Positions 55,906 to 64,000 of a stretch of DNA of 64,000 bases are shown one piece after another. The stretch is from Hermatobates lingyangjiaoensis. Taxonomy: Eukaryota > Arthropoda > Insecta > Hemiptera > Hermatobatidae. The stretch is from the NCBI GenBank assembly GCA_026182355.1, contig JAPFBL010000589.1, forward strand, positions 62,001-126,000. Reading direction: 5' to 3'. The translations under genes were made by a program, and so were the position numbers. The notes beneath the pieces are model-generated. The model made no database searches. It worked only from the letters and a program-made list of their open reading frames with translations, and was not told where the DNA came from. The stretch's first letter is position 1. Each line of letters opens with the position of its first letter.

Positions 55906-56429
55906 GCTAAGTAAAAAAGTATTGTTCTAAATCTAATAGTTTTTTTCTGGAGAATGTTACGACTACATAAACTTGATATTACTGAATTATTTTACGCGCC
56001 ATAAACTCTTATACACACCTTCTTCAGACGGAGAAGCATATACTTGTTTCCAATACATCGCTTTTTCCCTTCATTCCACAGAAGTTCTCTCCCTAATTTA
56101 TTAGTTTAATTTAACCGTTTAATAATGATTAAATTGAACTAAACACCTTATCATGCTAGAAGAGGATTCGTATTATGGAAGGGAAGAATAGTTGAGTGAA
56201 AAATCCCATATTTGCCAAAGTGTGTTCTTCTTTTTCAGATTACTATAAATTCAACTTCTCCACTATTTTTTTGCATGTCTTAATTATCATCAAAATTAAA
56301 ATTTTGAAAAAGTTCAAACCAAAAATTTTAGACTGTAATTGTGTTTTTTTAATTTATTTTCGTTTTTTTCTTACTGGACATTACTCGTATATTTAGAATC
56401 GTTTTTTCAACGTAAAAGTGTATACATGT

Positions 56430-56690
56430 GTAAAAAGATTTCACATAAACATGTGTAATGGCAGTCAATGATCAAATTACAATATGAAATGGGAAAACAA
56501 GACTAAGATCTTTCAACCGTAGCAAGCGGTCTTCGTCAGAGTTTAAAACCCAACTGAGTTCAGTCATGTTCATACTCGGTTGGGTTTTTGACTCTGACGA
56601 AGACCGCTTGTTACGGTTGAAAGATCTTAATCTTGTTTTCCCATTTCATATTGTGGTTTGATCATCGAATTGTACATGTATGTATTCCTA
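56430..56690. mobile_element. PLE fold-back, family 3
   Basis: Left arm about 56466-56557 with a tail starting AAAAAGATTTCACATAAAC. Right arm 56575-56666. The plus hammerhead at 56588-56638: stem I GACT, CTGACGA at 56594-56600, stem II ACCG/CGGT, GAAA at 56619-56622, palindromic AGATCT, then T. The base after T is A, and the 3' stem strand has changed to AATC, weakening stem I. Confidence 0.8.
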
Positions 56691-56694
56691 AAAG

Positions 56695-58025
56695 TCAATT
56701 ATATTGTAAGTTCTTAACACAGCCTCCCCTTTCCAATGTTTACTACCTCAGAATATAAGTTAAATACCAAAGATGAGTTTCATTGTCTTTTAAGAGTTTT
56801 TCAAATATTTAATGTCTAGTACGTATGTATTAAATTCAATTTAAAAATTATATTCATTATGATAATGAGAATGTTGTGATTCTCCCACTATATTGATAAC
56901 ACAGTCAAGAAAGCGTTTGGATATTAAAAACTACTTTTATGCCTTGCTTAATAATTGTTTGAAGATAATTTGGAGTAGTACATATTTCTGGTTCAGATTC
57001 CATAAAATGAAAGCTATATGGAGTTCAATACAGGTTTTTCTATACCCCACCCTCCTACTAGATTCTAAGAGGGGTATATACAGATTGGGCATGATTCTAT
57101 TGTCTTTTCTGGAAGAAATCGTTGCATAATACTCACACCTAACATTGAAGTAGAGTGTACTGTCATGTTATAACAATATTACAGAGGCTATAAAACAATG
57201 ATATTGAAAATTATTTCTGCAACAAATACAAATATATAAATGTGTTTTATTAATATAATGGATTTTTAATTGAATAATCAAGAGGAAGTAGAATGATTTA
57301 CTATTAAAAATATTGGAATGATAATGATATTATTCATACTTAGGCAAAGATTAAGTTATTGCATATGCGCAGAAATAAAGTAGCCTTGACACGGCGAAAG
57401 CACTCAGGGATGAAGTGAAACTGACAGGTGTCACTGGCACAGCTCTATTGAAATCAAAATATGTACTTCACTGGAATGATGCCTGCTTCAAAGCGAGCCA
57501 ACAGTGTAGCTTAATCAGTCAGAATACAAAACCAAATAGAGCAATATAACAAAACGTCCAATTCTTTTAGGTTACAACAACTCATTTATATGTGTGATTC
57601 AACTATTTAGGTTAAATTAGGATCTAAATTATGTTAAATATTGAATAAAGTAAACAACATTAAGAATATTGGAGAATGATAATTTTGTGTCTATAGAAAA
57701 CCAGCAGGGGTGACAAATGAAATCCATTATTTCTCTTTCGGCCTCATTAGTATTAACTGACACATCGTCAGAAAATTGTTGATGACATATTTCATGATTT
57801 ATTTTTGGAAGAGAAAATTGATTTTTGTTTAATAAAATAATAATAAGTGAATTGTTGGGATGACAATCAATTTATTCCAATTTTTAGTTTAATTTTTTTA
57901 CCAATTTTTTTTACTTTATTTCGATTTGATTTGTTGTCTGTTTTTAATTAATATTTTTGTTTTTAGTAGCACAAAGATTAGTAGATATCAATCATATTAT
58001 TTTAAAAATCAAGCATGCCAAAGTG
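56695..58025. other. AT-rich DNA, no gene supported
   Basis: Short open frames only (for example 56893-57129), without recognised domains. Confidence 0.35.
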
Positions 58026-58029
58026 AATC

Positions 58030-58135
58030 AGTGTTGCCACACGACCGGATTCGCTCGTTGTCTCACCTTCAAGTGGTGGATACACAGAGCTGTAACACTG
58101 ATTCACAAGGTATGACAGATTTTATAATAATATGT
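58030..58135 (-). mobile_element. PLE terminus, family 8 relative (decayed)
   Basis: On the minus strand: CTTGAAGGTGAGACAACGAG, CGAATCCGGTCGTG. It keeps the CCGGT palindrome core and C. The plus strand continues CACAAGGTATGACAG as in other family-8 ends. Confidence 0.45.
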
Positions 58136-58204
58136 TATCAATTAATATTGATAAATGTTGCATTACTTGTGTAATCAGATATATTGTTGTATTTATTTGT
58201 AATG

Positions 58205-58475
58205 AGGAATTTAAAAAACTATGTCTCCACACAAATGGGTTATCGTTTCGAACACTTAGTGTTCATCGTCAGGTTACATCTGCAATAGAAACAGAAATAT
58301 GTATAAATATTTTGAAATTAAGTAAAGTATTGAAATAGTATTACATTGTGGTTGTTTTCCATTATTTAATTTAAATTTTTTAATACAAATTTGTGTTTGT
58401 ACTGTAAGTGTAACCTGACGATGAACACTAATTGTTTAAAACGCGTCGTGAGATAAAATTCTTTTTTATGTGGGT
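58205..58475. mobile_element. diverged PLE fold-back, ACGCGT type
   Basis: Left arm 58215-58280 (reverse of CTGACGATGAACACTAAGTG, TTCGAAACGATAAC). Right arm 58405-58470 (CTGACGATGAACACTAATTG, TTTAAAACGCGTCGTG). Each arm has lost a different part: the left lost the palindrome, the right lost GAAA. Confidence 0.65.
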
Positions 58476-58479
58476 AGAC

Positions 58480-59265
58480 TGTTTCTTTTTCTCTCTACAA
58501 AGTATACTAGCCTAATTCCTAATCCATCACATTGCGTCGCTTATTGTATTTTTCCTATTCAATCATTTTATAATAGTAATTTTCTTTTTCAATAAGCATT
58601 ACTAATTATGATTTCTTATTAATTACCTTCGCTAGTTTGATTAATTAGTGTAATATAACAATAATTTTCTTTATGTTATTATAAAAAACGTAAATAAAAT
58701 TATGTTACTTCTTGTAATATAAATTGCCAAAATAATATTGCCATTGTAATAAATTATTACTATCAATTGTATTGATTATATGTTTATATATGTCAATTTT
58801 TTTTGACACTTCAAATTTTTTTTACAACAATATTTAAATTTCTAATATAATATTAAATGCCATGAAAGTTTTGCAGGCAGTTTTTACTTTCCATAACCTT
58901 TAAATGAAGTATAGCGGTCTGGCTGTATAGCATTCGGGTAAACATTTCCATATGGACCCTTTTTACTGAAATACACTTTCCAAGGTAGCCAGAATTTTCA
59001 ATAAAATAAGTTTTGCAAATTGGTTTGCTTGTGTATATACAAACAGGATATCTCAAAAACCAAATAATGTAGTAATGATGAAATTTTATATTGAAGTTAC
59101 TGTTTAAGTTTATGGAGGGTACTTTCTCTAAAGAAAAGAAAAAGAACAGTTATTTGGTGATGTAGTATAAATCCGGTCAAACTATTTGAGTGAAGTTCTT
59201 GTAGTTCTGACATTTTATATAAATTTAATAACAAGAATAGTGCGATTCGCATAAAGAGAATCTGG
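58480..59265. other. AT-rich DNA, no gene seen
   Basis: Nothing recognised. Confidence 0.35.
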
Positions 59266-59269
59266 AATT

Positions 59270-59443
59270 CTATCTAAAATTTAAAAGAAATCGGAAAAAC
59301 GATCTAAACTGGACATAATTTGAGTTTAAAATCGAAGAAGAGTAGCATACAAAATAAGAAAACACTCACTTAGAAACTTAAATGTTTGGTCAATCAATCT
59401 TCAGGAGAAATGAAAGAGAGATATCAAGCACGTTGCAGTCGCA

Positions 59444-59449
<6 letters not shown>
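59270..59449 (-). mobile_element. PLE terminus, family-2-like
   Basis: On the minus strand: CTCTCTTTCATTTCTCCTGA, AGATTGATTGACC, then AAACATTTAAG. CTGAAGA is kept but GAAA is lost. Its inner edge abuts (TA)n at 59449-59489. Confidence 0.5.
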
Positions 59450-59484
<35 letters not shown>

Positions 59485-59489
59485 TATAC

Positions 59490-59794
59490 ACTTTTTTTCG
59501 TTGGAAATACGATCCAAAACGGACAAATATAGTTCAATATAAACAAAGAAACATAGAGAAATCAGAAGAACACACTTACAGTCTCTAATTTTCGGTTTGA
59601 ACCGTCTTCAGGAGAGATAAGAGAGGGAAACCAAGCGCACTGGATCAGAGACGGTTGGAGACCGTCTCCAACCGTCTCTGATCCAGTGCGCTTGGTTTCC
59701 CTCTCTTATCTCTCCTGAAGACGGTTCAAACCGAAAATTAGAGACTGTAAGTGTGTTCTTCTGATTTCTCTATGTTTCTTTGTTTATATTGAAC

Positions 59795-59797
<3 letters not shown>
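59490..59797. mobile_element. PLE fold-back, family 2, almost loopless
   Basis: Left arm about 59531-59659, right arm about 59664-59797, meeting at GGTTGGAGACCGTCTCCAAC with essentially no spacer. The left side extends 40 bp (GTTGGAAATACGATCC). (TA)n flanks both sides (59449-59489, 59794-59820). The plus hammerhead at 59711-59745 has CTGAAGA 59715-59721, GAAA 59733-59736, AATT, A, and TCTC/GAGA. Confidence 0.88.
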
Positions 59798-59823
<26 letters not shown>

Positions 59824-59825
<2 letters not shown>

Positions 59826-60036
59826 AAATAAATTCAAAACGAAGGAAACACACAGACATAACTCACATCGATATTTCGACCATCGTCGTCATCAGGAGGT
59901 GTGAAGAGTCCCTCAGGAAGGCAGGGTGGAGTCACCTTCGCTCTTCACACCTCCTGATAACGACGATGGTCGAAATATCGATGTGAGTTATGTCTGTGTC
60001 TTTCTGTGTGTTTCCTTCGTTTTGAATTTATTTTAT
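59824..60036. mobile_element. PLE fold-back, family 1
   Basis: Left arm 59824-59909, right arm 59941-60036, about 31-bp loop, (TA)n at both ends (59794-59820, 60034-60046). The plus core is CTGATAA at 59954-59960 (one change), stem II GAC/GTC, GAAA 59972-59975, ATAT, C. The opposite arm keeps CTGATGA. Confidence 0.85.
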
Positions 60037-60049
60037 ATATATATATTGT

Positions 60050-60245
60050 ATGATCAAACCACAATATGAAATGTGAAAACAAGATTAAGATCTTTCAACC
60101 GTAACAAGCGGTTTTCGTCAGAGTCAAAAACCCAACTGACTCTGACGAGAATTGCTTGTTACGGTTGAAAGATCTTAATCTTGTTTTCCCATTTCATACT
60201 GTGCTTTGATCATTGATTGTTATTTCACGTGTTTTTGTGAAATCT
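60050..60245. mobile_element. PLE fold-back, family 3
   Basis: Left arm about 60051-60128, right arm about 60137-60213 plus tail to (TA)n at 60249-60297. The plus core is CTGACGA 60142-60148 and GAAA 60167-60170, palindromic AGATCT. Confidence 0.85.
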
Positions 60246-60247
60246 TT

Positions 60248-60278
<31 letters not shown>

Positions 60279-60298
60279 TATATATAATATATATATTT

Positions 60299-60534
60299 GT
60301 GGAACGACTTTTGTACTGTGGCATGGATAAATTTTATTGTTCATCTTTCAAGTTTTCTCACCTTTGTTTTAAATGTTTCTGGTAGTAAATACAGTTGTTC
60401 TCCAAATGATTTATTAATTATAACTGACATGTTTCGGTCTCCTTGACCATCTTCAGAGTTAATTTCATGCCACGGTACAAAGGTCGTTCAACAAAACATG
60501 TATAAAAGTAGGATTGCTCCCCAAATTTACAAAT
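60299..60534. mobile_element. PLE terminus, family 11, with N-terminal coding stub
   Basis: An inverted repeat (GTGGAACGACTTTTGTACTG near 60300 against GGTACAAAGGTCGTTCAAC near 60474) encloses a minus-strand hammerhead. At 60499-60534 the plus strand encodes CIKVGLLPKFTN, the conserved end of PLE N-terminal fragments, then (TA)n at 60533-60546. Confidence 0.7.
60415..60466 (-). ncRNA. hammerhead-like ribozyme motif, best preserved (ACATGT type)
   Basis: On the minus strand: stem I TAACT, core CTGAAGA, stem II GGTC/GACC, GAAA, palindromic ACATGT, C at position 17, then AGTTA giving five consecutive stem I pairs. Every conserved position is present. Confidence 0.8.
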
Positions 60535-60549
60535 ATATATATATATAAG

Positions 60550-61275
60550 CTGAATATATCTAAATGAAACAGAGTTACCATGCAGCTCGGGTTATTTGGA
60601 AATTATATAATTCGGACCTCAGTTCACAAAAGGTTACTCATGCTTGCCGTAAACCAAACTCAATTATCAGAAAGAAAACTTATTCTAGTGATCATAAAAA
60701 CTCATTACTATAATATATTTTGACTGAATAGACGTCAGGTAGAAAGAAGTGATTGGCTCCGAAGCCAAGCTATGAACTGATGTCTGCATCATTTATGAAG
60801 CATCTAATGAGTGTAGCCAACTTCCGGAGGTAGGGGAGACAAGGATTTAAAATAGCAAAAGGAAATACAGAAACGAAAAAAAAATAAAAACTAATATTAA
60901 AAATTAATAAGGTAATACAAATGTTTAGAAAATTGAAATACATATAAATAAAAAAAGATTAACGATTAATTTTTCATTAAATTATCGAAAGCAGGAGTTA
61001 AATTAACTACCGAGGAGCAGATCTACCTATCAGAAAACAAATAACTTCTGACGTTTTAAATTCCTACTGAATCTCAAAAATTCATGTTCCCAACTCGAAT
61101 ATTACTTCGAGAAATACAAAAGAAACACTTATTTTGTTTATTAGGATTTGGATCTGCTCCTGGGCTTAACCTGAATCGTAAATTTTCTTTACTACTGTTT
61201 ATTTCAACTTTTTAATCAATTTTATTTCTTATTCATTTTTCTAGGATATAGTAAGTAAGTTAACGTAACCTACAT
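60550..61275. other. AT-rich DNA, no gene seen
   Basis: Nothing recognised. Confidence 0.35.
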
Positions 61276-61279
61276 AACT

Positions 61280-61345
61280 TTGCTGAGGCAGTTGTAACAG
61301 CGTTTAGAACGCGTCGACGTTGGGTAAAATCTTTTGTGTGGACAC
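61280..61345 (+). mobile_element. PLE terminus remnant, ACGCGT type
   Basis: CTGAGGCAGTTGTAAC, AGCGTTTAGAACGCGTCGAC, TGTGTGGACACTTAGTG. It keeps ACGCGTC and a degenerate core. Confidence 0.4.
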
Positions 61346-61349
61346 TTAG

Positions 61350-62220
61350 TGTTTCTTCACTTTACTCTAATCATAAGTAAACTCCACACAAATAATGATT
61401 TAAAAAGTGGTTTAAAAAGAGTGTTTTGAATTTCATGCTACTAATCAAAAGAGGAAACTTATTTCCAGAAACCATAAATGGAATCAGATGAAAAGTACAC
61501 ATTATAAAGAAAATATAATATAGTTAACGTAAATTAATGCTATTCGTTGATTAGCGTTACATCTAAAATGTGGGAATGAATAATACTGCAGTGAAAAGAG
61601 ATGCACAGGTGGTGCTTTCCCAAGCGCCTTCGTATCTACCGGTTTAAATTTATTGCCCTTACATTGGTGTTCTAAGCGACCGGCTCCCTCCCCTCCCCAA
61701 GGGGTGGTCTCATTATTAAATAATTTATTATTTTTCTTTCATTTGCCTGCTTGCTTCAAACTCAACTGTTTCCAGCTTCCTGTATTATTCAAGTGAATAG
61801 TAACATATGATTATATCAACAACTAAAAAAAAAAGAATTCAATTCCACTTTTTGTTTTCAGTTCATTTCATACATATCAATTGATGCATATTTAGAAATA
61901 CCATTTTAATAACATGCGAGAGTTATTTTTATAGGCAGCAGTAAACAAACATACTTTTCTTTGGAAGTAAAAACAGTATATATTTTTAATGAAAAAAAAA
62001 GTCAAATTTACTACTAAAGTTTACCAGTATATTAATTAGTAATTTACCAATAGATTATTACATTGCTCGTTATTAGCAAATTTTGAAATAAAATATTTAG
62101 CTCTTCATTTTTTATTATTTACTAGAGAACTTATCAAAGAAAACTACCAAAAAAAAACATTAATGTACTTTTTAACTAGGGATATAAATGTTTCAGTGAA
62201 AAAATGAGAATATGAAACTT
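61350..62220. other. AT-rich DNA, no gene seen
   Basis: Nothing recognised. Confidence 0.35.
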
Positions 62221-62250
62221 TCAATATATATATATATATATATATATATA

Positions 62251-62382
62251 GTGTCTCAATGTCCTTTGGACACCTTATTTGAAAATTACCACCAATTACA
62301 GTTATTTGTAAGACTGCCAGGAGACTGGAACAGCGTAGTTTGAAAGTCGTGAATGCCGAAGCTGCGGCACATTTCAACAATA
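62251..62382 (+). pseudogene. PLE N-terminal coding fragment between two (TA)n tracts
   Basis: ATG at 62259: MSFGHLI, a stop, then RRLEQRSLKVVNAEAAAHFN, ending N-IYIYIY in (TA)n 62379-62404. The left border is (TA)n 62224-62250. It is close to the 25390 fragment and ends at the same codon (FN(N/E)). Confidence 0.75.
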
Positions 62383-62588
62383 TATATATATATATAATAT
62401 ATATAATCTAGGAGGTGTCAGAGCTTATTTTTCTTCATTCTGATTCTTCCTACGACATTTTGTCTCATATACATATCTTAGGTGTTGCTGGTCTGAATAC
62501 TGGCGGTGACTGAGTGTCAGCTTGGCGAGTAGCTGGTGGTTGGTCACCTAGTAGCTGCAGTGTGCGTGAAACCCCCGTGTGTTGACGA

Positions 62589-63639
62589 TTAATTAATGTT
62601 GTGCTTCATGATTTTCATGGCTTCATATATTTGCAGTCTGGCTGGATCATTAATTTTCTTTAAAATGATGGTGTTTTGAACAAGGTCCTGGCGGGTGAGT
62701 TTTCTTCCATGTTCCTCGGAGGTGTGTCTAGCGATGGCTCCTGCTTGCAAGTGCATTGTCAGTCGTCGTGAGAGTGTGGTCGATGTCATACCGATATATT
62801 TTGAATTGTCTAGGAGCTCACAATCTCCGATATTGCAGTTATATTCGTATATGACATTGGCCTTTTGTATCTCCGGGATGACTGCATCTGGGCTGTTTTT
62901 CATTATCAATTAGCGTGGTTCTACTTTTAATAGTAAATATGGACTTGAAGACGTCATTTTCGTTATTACATTTAACATTCCTGCGGATAATTTGTTTCAA
63001 CACTCTCTCGTCTTCTATTATACGCCTCTGTGTATTGATTCTTATAGTACACCTTATGGACTGTGCTACTTCGTCGATTGTTTGATTAGCATTGTTGGAC
63101 CGGGTTTTGAGGTAGGCGTTAACTACTTTATCAAAAGAGGTGTTGCTATAGCCGTTATTGATAAATGTTTGCCTTAATTGAGAGATTCTTTCATGAAACA
63201 ACTGCCATGATGAAGAGGTCTTGTATGTCCTATGTACTAGAGCATGAATTGTTCCTAATTTGTAGCGTTCGGGGCACTCACTTTTTTCGTTAATATATAT
63301 TCCTTGGTCCGTTGGCTTTTGATATACAGATGTGATATAACTTGATTTACGGCCATCGATGTGCACGTCCAGGAAGTTGATTTGACCTTCTTCACCTTCC
63401 TCATGAGTGAAGTTCAGTCCAGACAATTTTTGGAATGCAATTTTTAGTGCCAGCAGCTCTTCTGTAGAATTAATGACAACCAAGCAGTCGTCTACATAGC
63501 GGCAATACAACGTAGGTTTATTTGTTTGTAGTACCTGGTTTTCAGTATAGCACATAAAGAAGTTTGCGAACGTTACTCCCAGAGGTGAGCCCATTGCAAC
63601 ACCGTCTACTTGGTAATATAAGCTTCCATCAATGTGGCG
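62589..63639 (-). pseudogene. Penelope-like reverse transcriptase and GIY-YIG endonuclease, 5'-truncated, one frameshift
   Basis: Reading right to left, the frame enters mid-RT: HIDGSLYYQVDGVAMGSPLG (motif B region), FANFFMCYTENQ, LYCRYVDDCLVVI (catalytic YVDD), GQINFLDVHIDG, SVYQKPTDQ (KPT box), KSECPERYKLGTIHALVHR (thumb), FINNGYSNTSFDKV, up to about 62905. One frameshift moves the remainder to another frame (62589-62909): ANVIYEYNCNIGDC, SKYIGMTSTTLSRRLTMHL, HTSEEHGRKLT, the GIY-YIG nuclease with its YIG and Arg residues. An apparent start at 63735 is an artefact, since its first residues come from the inverted nuclease copy. Apart from the frameshift no stops occur, so the copy is fairly young. 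Closest in the window to the 634-1680 element. Confidence 0.9.
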
Positions 63640-64000
63640 TATGACATCGACCACACTCTCACGACGACTGACAATGCACTTGCAAGCAGGAGCCATCGCT
63701 AGACACACCTCCGAGGAACATGGAAGAAAACTCACCCGCCAGGACCTTGTTCAAAACACCATCATTTTAAAGAAAATTAATGATCCAGCCAGACTGCAAA
63801 TATATGAAGCCATGAAAATCAATGAAGCACAACCCATTAATTAATCGTCAACACACGGGGTTTCACGCACACTGCAGCTACTAGGTGACCAACCACCAGC
63901 TACTCGCCAAGCTGACACTCAGTCACCGCCCAGTATTCAGACCAGCAACACCTAAGATATGTATATGAGACAAAATGTCGTAGGAAGAATCAGAATGAAG
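63639..64000 (+). pseudogene. inverted duplicate of PLE nuclease 3' coding and tail
   Basis: The plus strand encodes TSTTLSRRLTMHLQAGAIAR, HGRKLTRQDLVQNTII, DPARLQIYEAMKI up to 63841, then the same untranslated tail (GCAGCTACTAGGTGACCAAC). It differs from its partner by few bases. Confidence 0.85.

Larger units (their letters stand above)
62405..64000 (-). mobile_element. 5'-truncated PLE joined head-to-head to its own inverted 3' end
   Basis: The minus-strand element has its 3' end at about 62405-62588, abutting (TA)n, its nuclease at 62589-62900 and its RT to 63639. The right segment 63639-64000 is the reverse complement of about 62430-62791 and runs off the window. The junction contains GTATGACATCG, which belongs to the nuclease coding sequence. 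Confidence 0.88.

Noticed and set aside
63632..63844. separate small gene encoding a nuclease-like peptide
   Set aside because: It is the inverted copy of the adjacent PLE nuclease 3' end, starting at the junction.

Overview
This window looks like repeat-dominated, gene-poor DNA from a large AT-rich animal genome. The Penelope-like elements (PLEs) with GIY-YIG endonucleases, a Jockey-like LINE, Helitron and hAT relics and tRNA-derived SINEs all fit an invertebrate metazoan. The LINE reads most like arthropod Jockey elements, but this does not fix the phylum. I found no host gene with a convincing intact reading frame, no tRNA or rRNA gene, and no prokaryotic feature.

The dominant content is PLEs. 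Four copies keep recognisable protein: 634-1680 (+), 7622-8566 (+), 30601-31243 (+) and 62589-63639 (-). Each is cut off inside or before the reverse transcriptase (RT) and ends in a GIY-YIG domain. Around them are dozens of short PLE termini from about a dozen families. Most termini carry a hammerhead-ribozyme-like core (CTGANGA, stem II, GAAA) followed by a palindromic four- or six-base stem III and a UH cleavage position. Stem I pairing covaries between families (GACT/AGTC, AACT/AGTT, GCC/GGC, AAC/GTT, GTC/GAC, CTTG/CGAG). Many termini end directly in a (TA)n tract. Many are fold-backs: two inverted copies of the same 3' end facing outward, with (TA)n on one or both outer sides. My reading is that (TA)n is the insertion target. 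Because (TA)n is self-complementary, both target strands can prime reverse transcription, giving symmetric head-to-head insertions.

Layout. 1-4812: PLE termini, one broken PLE gene and several fold-backs. 4813-11254: a giant near-identical palindrome with arms of about 2.8 kb around an 843-bp spacer holding most of a PLE RT/endonuclease gene. 11255-18800: a Helitron helicase relic with its 3' hairpin, diverged duplications, and hAT and SINE scraps. 18800-20400: PLE fold-backs. 20400-28500: a (GA)n tract, SINEs, two Helitron ends, and a PLE promoter-like region with four regularly spaced inverted CCAAT boxes. 29000-37900: dense PLE termini, a PLE-Jockey-PLE mosaic, and a 141-bp in-frame tandem repeat of PLE N-terminal coding sequence. 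38000-58500: sparser, with SINEs, two hAT-type MITEs with perfect 8-bp target duplications, a candidate element with palindromic termini, and scattered PLE termini. 59270-60546: consecutive PLE fold-backs of different families, each separated by (TA)n. 62220-64000: a minus-strand PLE with the same head-to-head topology as the 7.6 kb copy, running off the window.

Coordinates of fold-back arms and relic edges are read by eye and may be off by several bases.
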